The position numbers were made by a program, and so were the translations under genes. From Acanthosepion pharaonis (lineage: Eukaryota > Mollusca > Cephalopoda > Sepiida > Sepiidae), in NCBI GenBank assembly GCA_903632075.3, contig CAHIKZ030004296.1, forward strand, positions 1,745,001-1,809,000: a DNA stretch of 64,000 nucleotides. The letters run 5' to 3'. The first letter of the stretch is position 1; every line of letters starts with the position of its first letter. Below the pieces are notes generated by a model. It saw only the letters and a program-made list of their open reading frames with translations, was not told where the DNA came from and ran no database searches. Shown one piece after another: positions 52,820-63,870 of this stretch.

Positions 52820-53945
52820 AGGCCAGTATATTGATGATGTGGTGATAGTGGGGGGGTGGACTATGCTGATGACATGGGTGTTTATTGTTGGACTAAGAAT
52901 GATAGAGAATGAAAAATTGTCAATTTTTACCAGGGGTTCCAAGAAGTAGGATTTTCAATAAACCTTTTCAAAACAGAAACTATGATCTGGAAATGGAATG
53001 AAAGCAGTGATGGCACATACTCTAAATCCATCATAAAAATTCAGGATGTGGAATTTATAAACATTAAACTGATATGTCCTGGATAGGGATATATTTGATC
53101 GAAGTAGCTAAGTGGTTTTGGCTAGTAGTAAACAGTAGCAGTAATCGACTGGTACTCATCGTAGTCGCAGGTAATAGGTGTAGACCAATAGGATAGCCAA
53201 TGGTGTAGTCCAATGGGCGTTGTCATAGACTTAAACTGTCATACCTACATGTCTGTCAGTATTTATGAGGGACAACATATTCCAGTGATGGGGAACACAG
53301 GTGTATGCATATTCCATTATATCATAAATACTTCAAATATCTTGGTGTATAGTTCAGTTATAACAAATTTAATATAGGAGAAAAGGAAATTGAACATAAA
53401 ATAGGCTGTGATAGCGGTAGTTTCCCACAACACCACAACATGATACAAAACCAAAACATTAACCTAAGAACTTGAGTCATGTTCTTAAATAGCCTCATCA
53501 GATTGAGACTCTCATGTGGATGCCATGCATAGTGACCAACTCATTCAGAAATGTCTAAACTATCAGATATATATACAACCATTTTCTCAGATTAATGATT
53601 AAAAATGTCTTCAAGCAAATGAAGCCTGTAGGTCTTGAAGAAGACTATCTTTCATCAGATCTTATAGACTGGTCCTACAGAATCACAAAGAATATTACCA
53701 AATAAGAAAAAAACCACTTGAAGTACTCTCAACTATAGCAAGGCTGAAATGGATAACACATAACTTGAAGAGAAAATGATAACCTAATCAAGATGTTGAC
53801 TTTCCACACAATTTTAAAGAAATGATTAGAAAGCCCCCCCCACACACACATCAGTACTTGAAAGAGTAATAAGTGGATATGAGAAACCTATTTTCCTGAA
53901 AAACTATTTTAATAGAAAGATTTTATAAACTTCAGTCAAAAGTAA
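52820..53945 (+). pseudogene. LINE reverse transcriptase and tail, RTE-like
   Basis: Motif DYADDMGVYCWTKNDRE gives an intact YADD box at about 52863. Then FYQGFQEVGFSINLFKTETM, SKSIIKIQDVEFIN, an insertion of about 230 bp, FKYLGV, FNIGEKEIEHKIGCDSG, VMFLNSLIRLRLSCGCHA, PVGLEEDYLSSDLIDWSYRI and NDNLIKMLTFHTI, ending about 53930. Stops are frequent. It is a different LINE family from the tails listed above (its C-terminus reads ITK..EYS..LKWI in place of CWTIS..RRM). Confidence 0.75.
53085..53318. other. Insertion of unknown origin inside the LINE RT
   Basis: Between ..AAACTGATATGTCC and ATTATATCATAAATACTTC the RT coding sense is interrupted by about 230 bp of GTAG/AGTA-rich sequence (GTAGTAAACAGTAGCAGTAA, GGTAATAGGTGTAGACCAAT). 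It has no recognised head, tail or flanking duplication. Confidence 0.5.
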
Positions 53946-55296
53946 TAATGTTAGGTTAGTACATACTGTCTATTTCATTATGTGTAAATGGCTAATCTCG
54001 CATTAAACAAAACAGTGTTGATGATGGGGGTGGGGAACTAGTTTCAATAATGGAATATTAAAAACACTTCATCTTCAGAAAATAAAGCTAAGTGTTATTT
54101 TTTTTTAATCTCGTTTTTATTTCTGAACTCTTCCCCGACTCCTGCCAAACATTTTTAGCTGATGGGTTTAAGCAGATAACCTTTACCCATTTTAGTTTTT
54201 CTTATATTGATATGAGATGTTAGTAAAATGCAGCTCTCAGGCCAAATTCCACCCCTATCATGATATGTGGGTATTCTTAAAATATTTTTTTATATTCATT
54301 TTTTTTTTTTTTCATATTATCTATCTATATAATAGTAAAACACTAATCTTGCATGTAATAAACTTTATTACATTTACAGGGTCACATTGAAAATAGGAAG
54401 ATTGTGTCGCACCAATCTTCTTCACCTAGCACACCTGTTGAATAGAAAATTGAATACCTGTTGATATCACAAAAGTATATGGCCACATTAATGAAAATAT
54501 CTTTTTCTCCTCTATTAGGTGTTCCCAAGATACAGCTTAAATGATATGTAATGCCCCCCCCCAAACAAATTAAGGAATCTATTGTACCTTGAACAGTACC
54601 ATATTTCATTCAAATTATACAAAGGGTTCTTTAGCTAGGGCCATTATTCTATTTTTACAGTATTTTTAATAGGAAATTCAGTATTAGTTTTTGATACACA
54701 TTTTTATATCAATATGAATATATAAACAAACACTTACATATTATATTCCATATGTGTGAAAAATAATAAACATTCATAATACATTATAACAACCTTATTA
54801 AATAAATTTAAATATACATAACATATATTTATACAATTAACTACACTACATTAGAATTTTTTTATATAAAGAACTAGTTGAAAGGTGAAAAGTCTATATG
54901 TGTCACATGACTTGATGGTAAATAAATAAATGCATGCTGATTTGCTGCCGTTATGTATTTTAAAATAAATGCAAGGAAGAAACAAGTATGTATAATAGAA
55001 AATATATACTTATTATTTTGAAAAAGACTCCACCTGTTTTAAGCTGTTACTCTAAATTTTCATGCAATATATTAACTATGAAGCCCAGTGGAATAATAAA
55101 CCTTCTTTTGCCATCGTTAGTATTAATTCTGTATTCAAAGTACATTATATGAAAAAAAAAATTCTTTTAATGTAAAGAAGTAAAAGATATACCTGTTGAT
55201 ATTGTAAAATTATTTATTTTTATACTTTAAATCTAGTTATTTGCATTAAGATGTTTTTGGCCTGTTTTTCGGGTTGGAAATTTTTTAATTAACTCA
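53946..55296. other. AT-rich filler
   Basis: T-run at 54298-54312; the 54382-54609 frame has no signature. Very AT-rich 54700-55290. Confidence 0.55.
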
Positions 55297-55821
55297 TCTT
55301 ACTTATTATAAAACGCAGATTGTGTGTGTGTCTGTACGTTTATATATGGGATCGTATTTCCTACATTTTTTTCAACCGATTTCAACAAAACTTCACAGGA
55401 CTACGTAAAATTACCTGGCAGTGGTTCTGACAGCGCCAAAAATTGGCAAAACACAATTGTTTTTGCACGAAATCAATTTGAAAACACGATTAAGAGGCAT
55501 TAACTCATATCGAGTTATACTTATTATAAAATCCAGGTTGGTTGTTTGTGTGTGTGTTCGTTTATATTTGGGATCGGATTTCCTACATTTTTCAACCAAT
55601 TTCAACAAAAATTCATAACAATTGAAAAACAATGTTTTTGTTTGAGTTTGGGTTTGACCAATTCGTGAACAAAACAAAAAAAAAAAACTAATTAAGACAT
55701 GTGTGTCCGTCAACGTTATACAATAATTTTTGTCAATTTTATTTTTCAGTCTTTATGATGGTTGATACTTGATCTATCTCTTACTGTTACATCCCCGGGC
55801 AACGCCGGGCTCTACTGCTAA
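55297..55821 (+). mobile_element. Non-autonomous Helitron, copy 3 (cleanest termini)
   Basis: Begins TCTTACTTATTATAAAACGC after an A and ends GGCTCTACTGCTAA followed by T, with the GC hairpin CCCGGGCAACGCCGGG shortly before. TC..CTRR, hairpin and A|T insertion identify a Helitron end pair. A second head starts at about 55517 (ACTTATTATAAAATCCAGG), so the 5' half is duplicated as in copies 1 and 2. No reading frame encodes a Rep/helicase. Confidence 0.85.
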
Positions 55822-56429
55822 TAATTAATAAAAAAATATACTTATTTTGAAAAAGAATATCTGTGTTTTAAGTTATTACTCCAAATTTTCACACAATGTG
55901 TTAAACCCAGTAGAACAGTAAACCTTCCTTTACTGTCTTTAAATACAAATTAAAATGTCTAATTAATAATAAGATTGATAATATTGTTACCTCATCATTT
56001 TGTATCATGAGCTGATTTTAAAAGAAACTCAACAGGTTTATGTGTGGTCTGGTTATGTATAAAATAAGAAAGTCTCTTGGTTGTGTATGCTTGAAGCCTT
56101 TCTATCAGATGTAAAATTAAAAGTGTACAATCCCTTGTTTATCACAGTTAATCAGCTCCAGTCCTTACTTTGATAAGTGAATTTCTGTGAAGTAGGATTC
56201 TTTATTTATAAATGAAATATTTTCATACAGTATAGAAAAACCTGTTTACGATCTTGTAAATACGGTTTTTGACATTATAAGAGCTCTCTAGACATAAACT
56301 AGTCACCTTTACACTTATATTACCCAATATGTTAGACAAAAAAGAGAAAATAAGACATATTAGACATCACAAATATCATATCATTATTATTATTATTGTA
56401 CATTAAAATCACACACACAAAGTTCTTCC
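55822..56429. other. No recognisable feature
   Basis: AT-rich, with a short TTATTATT run at 56382-56397. Confidence 0.5.
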
Positions 56430-56532
56430 GTGTACATTGCTTCATCATCGAACAAGTTGCATTATTTTCCTAAGTTAGTGTGAACCTAGGAAAATAATGC
56501 AACTTGTTTGATGATGAAGAGATGTAGTGCAC
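56430..56532. repeat. Inverted repeat, about 48-bp arms, short loop
   Basis: Arms at 56430-56476 and 56483-56532 (GAACAAGTTGCATTATTTTC against GAAAATAATGCAACTTGTTT), with a few mismatches and one or two small bulges near the outer ends. The loop is about 6 nt. Confidence 0.85.
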
Positions 56533-57508
56533 AACAAAGGTTACTGCTCTTCTAAATCATTTGCATAAACATTCTTTATTCTGTGGAAGAACTAATAAGC
56601 ATAATTTGATGTTTTCTTTTCAGCACCTCCTTAAAATCAATTATCCTATTTGCATAAATATCTTTGTATGTAGTTTTGGTTTTGTTGCCAAAAATAAAAC
56701 TGGCTTTATTTTAATCAAATACTATTGCCTTGTTTTTTTGTACTCAGTTTGTTGTCAACTTTCGGTCTTCTGAACAATTTTGTTTGTGGACTCCTTTGTA
56801 CCAACACGCAGCCAAACACATAATCAACAAGTGATCCACAACATACCTGCAACTATAGCCAATCAGTGAAAAGCACGTTCTGATTGCCTTGGTTTCATTA
56901 CACCCGATTTTTGAATAATACAGGCCTGGAAAAAAGTTCTTGCCCACACATAAGAAGTGGTAGAGCAGCTGTACTTGGTGTTGAAGGATTTGTCGGGGTA
57001 CTCAAATACATAGGCCTACAGTAATTTTAATACAGGGGTGTATAAATGACTCAAACAACCGAACACACGCTGTATTATTTTCACTGTCTTGATTAACTGA
57101 AGGACCGTCTGTGTGTCTGCTCCTGAGATCTGGGCAAGAACTTTTTTCTCAACCCTGTAGTAGACCGTAGACAACTCCAAAGCAGCAAGGAACCGCGATA
57201 TGATTTTTTAATGAAAATATCTGAAAAAATCACAATAGAGTGAATCTGCAAAATTCAAAGCACAAAGTGACAAGGGACAGCTGTATTTGTAAAGTTTGAA
57301 TGTCTTTTATTCTAAATGAAACGGGATAGAATTCTAAATCTTTCAAAGTAAACCTGAGAGGTATTTACAAGACAGTAAATATATACCAAAAGCTTTTTGT
57401 GTTAGGAAGATACTAAAAGATGATTGGGTAAATAGTAGATAATTTCACTAGTGTTCATGCCTAAAACAAAGGTCAATAGAAGACACCACTCAATCCATTA
57501 ACATTTTC

Positions 57509-57541
<33 letters not shown>

Positions 57542-57955
57542 CTTATAAAGTATTTTTAAAAATTTTAGTTTGCAACAAACATGTCTGCTCTCACCTCCTG
57601 ACCAAGAGAGGAATAGAAAAATACAGTAAATGAAAATAAAGAAAATATCTAAAAATATGTCATCTGTTAAGACGTATTTTGGGGCAAGAAAAATTTCTGG
57701 GGTCACCCTCTGTATTTTGAAGAATCATGTAAAAATGGATGGTTTCATGCCTTTTTAAAATCTCATCTGGGTCACTTTGAGCCAGAGGAACTTCCCCTTT
57801 TTGAAGAGTTTCACATTTATGCAATTATTATAACAAAATGAACCCATTCCTGCATAAAGTTAGCTTAAAATTTTAACTTTAATTTTTCATATTTATGTTT
57901 TGTATTTTCATGGTGTCAGATAGTTGTGTTGTTGATTAATAATTTTTTATATTGT
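56533..57955. other. No recognisable feature
   Basis: AT-rich with a 30-nt T-run at 57512-57541. Frames at 56561-56773, 56744-56947 and 57473-57706 have no family signature. Confidence 0.5.
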
Positions 57956-57959
57956 GAAT

Positions 57960-58750
57960 GCAGACAGGAATGTTGTTGTTGATGTTTCGCAATCAGACAT
58001 GTGTAATGTAAGCCTTCTTGTTAGTGTATTTGGTGTATACCTAACATATATATTTGTTTTGTTTTTTTGTTGGAGATACATTCTTCCAAGGGACATTTGG
58101 TATATAATGTTGGTTTTACATAATACATCATTTAGTGGGGAGGAGTTATTGTGAATAATTAAGTTGGTTGTATTTTTTATAATATATGATTAATTTTATT
58201 TTTTTATTAGAATCCATGGAAGATACATTAGTATAAATAGGGTTCTTTATGATTTTTCACCCTGTTTGTAGTTAGCTTGCATCTGATTACTATATAGTAG
58301 TTTGATATATTTAGTGTCCTTTGGGGAAGTACTATATTCTACTTGACGTGTGTTGAGGTTTTTTATATATCGTCTTATTTGTTCATCTACAATGTGGTTT
58401 AGGAAGTCATTATTAATTAAAGTCTGCTTAATATTTTTTAGTTCATTGTAGAAAATCTTTTTTGTAGAAGAATTTGTGCTTGGTTAATTAAATTCTGTAT
58501 AAGTGCTATTTTGTAGTAATCTGGACATTCACTCTTATAGTTGAGTGTGCAAGAGTTTTTCCTGGTTGGGTTTTATATGGAAAGGTAGTAAATGTGTTGT
58601 TATTTGTGTCTATTAAAATGTCAAGGGATTTTGTTATCTTTGTCAAGTTCGTATGTGAACTTGAGGACAGTTTTTTTTTTTTAAAGAATTTTTTGAGTGC
58701 CATTATTTCTTCTATGTTTTTAACTAAAATAAGAATATCATCTCCCATTG
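57960..58750 (-). pseudogene. Penelope-like element: RT C-terminus to GIY-YIG start
   Basis: On the minus strand the block at 58748-58506 reads GDDILILVKNIEEIMALKKF, a catalytic YxDD-like box (first residue changed). Then come LDILIDTNNNTFTTFPYK and, in shifting frames, a linker and a nuclease part TNIYVRYTPNTLTRRLTLHM (about 58050). The order RT then nuclease is that of Penelope-like elements with GIY-YIG. It belongs to another lineage than 10166-11478 (YRDDG type). The RT N-terminus is cut where the gypsy LTR begins (58751). Confidence 0.65.
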
Positions 58751-58776
58751 TTCTTTTTCTTTATTTTTACATTGAA

Positions 58777-58857
58777 CCCTGGGATCTCTTATTTATTTTT
58801 TTCATTTTCTTGTTGCGTCCTGGCTATTGTAGTCCTAACGAAACCCTGGGCGTAACA
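58777..58857 (+). repeat. 5' LTR remnant of SCAN-type gypsy
   Basis: Direct repeat partner of 61352-61437. It shares TCCTGGCTATTGTAGTCCTAA and ACCCTGGGCGTAACAG at its end. TTGGAGGCTTGTGTCCGGGA follows, which looks like a tRNA-Pro-type primer-binding site. The beginning of the LTR is not delimited and may reach back to about 58751. Confidence 0.7.
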
Positions 58858-58860
58858 GAA

Positions 58861-58880
58861 TTGGAGGCTTGTGTCCGGGA
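58861..58880 (+). promoter_or_regulatory. Possible primer-binding site
   Basis: TTGGAGGCTTGTGTCCGGGA directly after the LTR resembles the TGGGGGCTCGTCCGGGAT tRNA-Pro site used by many gypsy and gamma-type retroelements, with two changes. Confidence 0.45.
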
Positions 58881-58966
58881 ATTATTTCTCCTTTTCCGTA
58901 AAACTTTGCAGTGAGGAACAGTACAGTCACAGAATTATAGAAGGCATATAAACTGAGATATCTGTA

Positions 58967-60110
58967 GTAGATACCTTTTTAAACTCTCCCACATTTGACA
59001 GTCTATTAAAGGACCATATTTTAGAGATAGGGTTCAAACTGGAGTTGGACATAAGACGATCTATATGAAAGGCACAGTTGGCGAGAGTGGTCTCAGAAGA
59101 TATGGTCAATAATGAAGTTTTTGACAGGAGTGTTCTTGACAGCCTCGTGTCAGAAGCCCAGACTGAACTGAAGAAGATTATGGTCGAAGCCGAAACGGAG
59201 GAACTTAGGGTCAAAGACAAAACGGAGAAAGAGAGGCTTAAGATCGAAGCCAAAAAAGAGACTTAAAGCCGAGACCCAGATTAAGCTGTTGAGAATTAGT
59301 CAAGAGACCCGTGTCAGGGAAATAGAAGAAGAACGAATGAGACACGAGGAGGAGTGGAACCACTTTGACCTCACCAAGCAAATTTGACTTGTGCCTATGT
59401 TTAATGAAGAAGACGTGGATAAGTATTTCCAACATTTTGAGAAAATTGCTTCAAACCTAGAATGGCCCATCGAAACCTGGCTGACATTACTACAAACAAC
59501 CCTGAAAGGCAAAGCACAAGAAATGTATGTTTCCCTTTCAGTTGCAGACAGCGCCGACTACAACATCATAAAAACATTGGTCCTGAGAAACTACGAAATG
59601 GTACCAGAAGCGTATAGACAGAGATTTAGGGATTACAGAATGGACAAAAAGCAAACAAATGTAGAGATCTTCAGGCAGAAAGAAACGTATTTTGACCAAT
59701 GGATTTTGTCGAAAGAAATAAGAGCAGATTACAATAAGCTAAGACAGTTAATCCTGATAGAAGAATTCAAATGGTGTGTACATGATAACCTCAAAACATT
59801 CCTCAACGAAAGACAGGTTGACACAGCCTATGAGATTGCTACCCTCATGGACAAATATGCAGTAACGCTTTAGCAACGCAGGAATAAATCAGAGGACCCA
59901 TCTGAATATGGGAGAAGCACAAAGCCTTGAGTAATGGCTAATGCTGGTCCGAGGACAAGACCTGGTCAAGCAGGCTACCCACATCGACTGAATAGCCTGA
60001 AAAGTAAACGGTTTGATTAACACTCTTTTACCCGCCCTGACGGACGGAAGAAGGGAAGAATTTAACGTGTTACTAATGTTGGAAGTTAGGACACATGGCG
60101 GCAAATTGTT
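58967..60110 (+). pseudogene. Gypsy gag with SCAN-like domain and zinc knuckle
   Basis: The N-terminus reads VDTFLNSPTFDSLLKDHILE and ELDIRRSI, then a Glu/Lys-rich coiled coil (LVSEAQTELKKIMVEAETEE, about 59140-59200). After a frameshift near 59260 comes a SCAN-like capsid domain (59391-59873). It reads NEEDVDKYFQHFEKIASNLE, TTLKGKAQEMYVSLSVADSA, LVLRNYEMVPEAYRQRFRDY, ETYFDQWI and RQVDTAYEIATLMDKYAV. The knuckle CY-stop-CWKLGHMAANC follows at 60068-60109 (one Cys-spacer residue is a stop). Elements with this gag (Gmr1-like) are the accepted source of the vertebrate SCAN domain. Confidence 0.8.
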
Positions 60111-60111
60111 T

Positions 60112-60394
60112 TGAGAAGAAAAGTGCTGAACACAGAAATGCAGTCTTGGATAAACCACAAGGGTTTATATCCTCACATAAGGATCTCAGTAAGAAGATCA
60201 AAGGTCAAATCAGAAAGGAATACAAACCATTTGTGTCAAACGGCTCCGTATGTCCGGTGGATGACCCCATGGAGAGGGTTAAGATCAAAATCCTAAGAGA
60301 CACAGGAGCGACTCAGTCTCTGATAAGAAGACATGCCACACAGATCAGAGACCGCCATGGGCGAACAAGTAGTCATACAAGGGGTAGGAAGTAG
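60112..60394 (+). pseudogene. Gypsy aspartic protease remnant
   Basis: The frame 60095-60394 carries VKIKILRDTGATQSLI: the catalytic DTGA of retroelement proteases, expected directly after the knuckle and before RT. A frameshift after RRHA garbles the flap region. In active relatives this dimeric protease cuts the polyprotein. Confidence 0.75.
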
Positions 60395-60635
60395 TTTTGC
60401 TTCACTGGATCTCCCTTGACTCAGACATAGTATGTGGACCTATAGTCATCGGAGTGGTTGATGGTCTGCCTATGCCTCTAGTCATGCAGGTGTAGACCCA
60501 GAAGTCCTGAATAAAACGGATCATCCCCTGAGGTTACCGAATTCAGAAATACTGTCAAATCTCACATCTAAGTTAAGTCACTTAACCCACAACGAAAAGA
60601 AGGAAGTAACCCATCTCATTTGAGACTTCCACGAG

Positions 60636-61345
60636 TTGTTCCTTGATGTACCTAAACGGACTGATATAGATGTTGGAAATGCCAAACCTGTTAAGCAACA
60701 TCCATACCGTGTCATGCTGCAGAAGGCGGAAATAATATGGCAAGAAGTAGAGTATATGCTTCACCATGGGATAATCGAACCCAGACAGAGTAGCTGGTCA
60801 TCTCTGTGTGTACTGGTCAAGAAACCTGATGGCTCGATATGGTTTTGCACAGACTAGTGCAAGGTGGATATCCTTACCCGCACTGATTCCCATCCCATTC
60901 CCTGAATGAATGATTGTATAGACCAAATTGGTAAAACAACGTATATAACTAAGTTGGATCTATTGAAGGGCTATTGGTGCATGCTTCTTACTGAGCACGC
61001 CAAAGAAATATCAGCTTTCATGACACCTGTTGGTCTATACCAATATCGCGTCATGCCTTTCGGCATGAAAAACTCTCAGGTCACATTCCAACGGATGATA
61101 AATTACTGTATGCGAGACCTACCTAATGTCACGACATATATCGATGACGTAGCCCCACAGAACATCAGGAGCCTAAGATGATTCCTTGGAATGGCTGGAT
61201 ACTATTGGAAATTCTGCAGGTACTTTTCTGATGTAGCATCACTGCTCACCCAACTGTTATCTAAGAAAGCTAAATTTGTTTGGACACCCTCCTGTCAGAG
61301 ATCATTCGAACAGATTAAGTCTTTGCTATGTTATGAAACCTATTC
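60636..61345 (+). pseudogene. Gypsy reverse transcriptase with internal deletion
   Basis: One frame with stops at 60855, 60903 and 61179. Blocks: PVKQHPYRVMLQKAE, VEYMLHHGIIEPRQSSWSSL, LVKKPDGSIWFCTD, YITKLDLLKGYWCMLLTEHA, LYQYRVMPFGMKNSQVTFQR and TTYIDDV (YIDD intact). It then jumps straight to RSLR-stop-FLGMAGYYWKF. The segment that normally lies between YIDD and the thumb is deleted. It runs SKKAKFVWTPSCQRSFEQIK to 61345, where the LTR-like sequence begins. RNase H and integrase are absent. Confidence 0.85.
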
Positions 61346-61351
61346 TGAAGG

Positions 61352-61436
61352 CCCTGGATTTTTCTCAACCTTTATTTTTTTATTTTCTCGTTGTGTCCTG
61401 GCTATTGTAGTCCTAATGAAAACCCTGGGCGTAACA

Positions 61437-61437
<1 letters not shown>
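61352..61437 (+). repeat. 3' LTR remnant of SCAN-type gypsy
   Basis: Matches 58777-58857 over TCCTGGCTATTGTAGTCCTAA..ACCCTGGGCGTAACAG. Followed at once by a (TA)n tract. Its presence straight after truncated RT shows a large deletion removed RNase H, integrase and most of the LTR. Confidence 0.7.

Positions 61438-61503
<66 letters not shown>
61438..61503. repeat. (TA)n microsatellite
   Basis: About 32 TA units directly after the LTR end. Confidence 0.95.
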
Positions 61504-61505
<2 letters not shown>

Positions 61506-61574
61506 TTTGCTGAAATCTTTCCAATTCTGAAATTAGAGGTTTTTTTTTCACATTTTTCATTTTATTTTTTTTAG

Positions 61575-62880
61575 GTTTCAAACATGGAACCTAAATTTTT
61601 TATTTTTTTATAGGATTTAAATTTATGCAAATGAAACATGGAACCTAAATTTTGCAATGCTTTTATAATGATAACATGGAACCTAAATTTATGCAATGTC
61701 TCTTTTATCTTTTATAGCCATGGAATAATTTATGGAACCTTTTATAAATTAACATGGAACCTAAATTTATGTCTTTTATAGCCATGGATAACATGGAACC
61801 TAAATTTATGCAATGTCTCCTCTTTTATAGCCATGGATAACATGGAACCTAAATTTATGCAATGTCTCCTCTTTTATAGCCATGGATAACATGGAACCTA
61901 AATTTATGCAATGTCTCCTCTTTTATAGCCATGGATAACATGGAACCTAAATTTATGCAATGTCTCCTCTTTTATAGCCATGGATAACATGGAACCTAAA
62001 TTTATGCAATGTCTCCTCTTTTATAGCCATGGATAACATGGAACCTAAATTTATGCAATGTCTCCTCTTTTATAGCCATGGATAACATGGAACCTAAATT
62101 TATGCAATGTCTCCTCTTTTATAGCCATGGATAACATGGAACCCTAAATGTCTCCTCTTTTATGCAATGTCTCCTCTTTTATAGCCATGGATAACATGGA
62201 ACCTAAATTTATGCAATGTCTCTCTTTTTATAGCCATGGATAACATGGAACCTAAAATTTATGCAATGCCATGGATAACATGGAACCTAAATTTATGCAA
62301 TGTCTCCATGGATAACATTTTTATGCAATGCCATGGATAACATGGAACCTAAATTTATGCAATGTCTCCTCTTTTATAGCCATGGATGGAACATGGAACC
62401 TAAATTTATATGCAATGTCTCCTCTTTTATAGCCATGGATAACATGGAACCTAAATTTATGCAATGTCTCCTCTTTTATAGCCATGGATAACATGGAACC
62501 TAAATTTGTCTCCTCTTTTAAATGGATATGGAACCTAAAAGCAATGTTTCTTTTTCAGTTCTAAATTTGACATTATGGATAACATGGAACCAACTGCAAT
62601 GTCTCCATCATGATAAAAGAACCTAAATTTATGCAAAAATGGATAACATGGAACCATTTAACAATGTTTTTTGAAATATCCATTTAATTGAAATATAGCC
62701 ATGGATAACATGGAACCTAAAGAATGTCTTTTTTATAGCCATGAATAACATCATGAACATGGACTGGAACCTAAAACAATGTCTCCCATAAAGATTGGGA
62801 AAATTTTTTATAGCCATGGATAACATGGAACCTAAATTCATCAAACTCTGGCCATGGATAACAGGAACCTAAATTTATGA
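61575..62880. repeat. 49-bp satellite array
   Basis: Unit: ATGGATAACATGGAACCTAA, ATTTATGCAATG, TCTCCTCTTTTATAGCC. Exact 49-bp spacing at 61833, 61882 and 61931, and on towards about 62130. Both edges are degenerate, with deletions, fused units and diverged copies (61575-61790 and 62500-62880), while the centre is nearly homogeneous, as expected of unequal exchange. The frames within are artefacts since 49 is not a multiple of three. Confidence 0.95.
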
Positions 62881-63600
62881 ATGTTTCTTTGGTCATGGAA
62901 TTTTGCAAAAAATGGCATGGCAGGCACCTAAAAAAGATGTCTCCTCTTTTTTAGAAATAACATGGTTTTCAAATTAGAGCATAAAATTTTTTGAAATATT
63001 TTTACTTTGTTTAATACATCATTTGTTTTGAAAATTTTTTTTCATCAAATTGGCCTTCAGGTATTTATGAAATTTCTTTGGTCAATTTTAAAAATGGCAG
63101 CAGGCAAGAAAAAGATGTTTCTTTGAAATCCTGTTTTCAAATTAGAGCATAAAAACGTATTTTTATAATACCATTTGTTTTGTTTTTTCATAATTCTTCT
63201 TATAATTGTTTAGTATCATACTGCAACAAACAAAAATTCTACCATTATTTTTTAATTTTTTTTTTTTTTTTTTTTTTTTTTTTCCCAGAAGCAATTACAA
63301 TTATTCCAGGAAAAAAATTAGGTATTCCACAAGAGCAAATATACTGGTATTATGGATAGGAGATTAATGATCAAAGGCTTGAACTTTATACAGTCACAAC
63401 AGACATATACATATGTGTAGTGAGTAACTGAATGACAAGAAAAAATATCGTATGTGATGCCTTTTGTCTCTGACAGGATTTTTCTTAAACATTTTAGTCT
63501 AAAGAAGTCCTTTTCAAAGGAAAAAATATTACATAGTATTTTGTTATTATCACCTTTTATCTATCTATCTATCTATCTTATTATAAGAGGTTATAATAAA
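62881..63600. other. AT-rich filler, satellite edge
   Basis: Duplicated phrase TTTGGTCA..TTT(T/A)AAAAATGGCA..GCA at 62890-62950 and 63078-63115. T-run at 63249-63282. (CTAT)n at 63561-63580. Confidence 0.55.
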
Positions 63601-63718
63601 AACATTGAAATCGCTACACAAAAGCTTCATTTAATCACCAGTTACTTGCCATTGCCTGTAGAAGTACAATCAAAGTATTGAAACATGAAAGCTTTTGTGT
63701 AGTGATTTAAAAATGTTT
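63601..63718. repeat. Inverted repeat hairpin element
   Basis: Arms at 63601-63630 and 63684-63718: AATCGCTACACAAAAGCTTC against the reverse complement of GAAAGCTTTTGTGTAGTGATT. Loop about 53 nt. The CRCTACACA motif relates it to 12177-12413 and to 9555-9575. Confidence 0.8.
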
Positions 63719-63835
63719 CTCTTTTAAAAATATAATAATAATAATATTTTGCTCTACTTTGTATTGAGCACTTTTTTAAAAAAGTAAATGCTTTGACCTG
63801 TGGATTTTTACTCTATTTATTTTTCTCTCATTTGC

Positions 63836-63870
<35 letters not shown>

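Noticed and set aside
57954..58154. Hydrophobic plus-strand frame as a membrane protein
   Set aside because: It is the antisense shadow of the Penelope-like nuclease region.
61575..62880. CRISPR-like array
   Set aside because: Repeats of 49 bp are head to tail with no unique spacers, and the genome is clearly eukaryotic.
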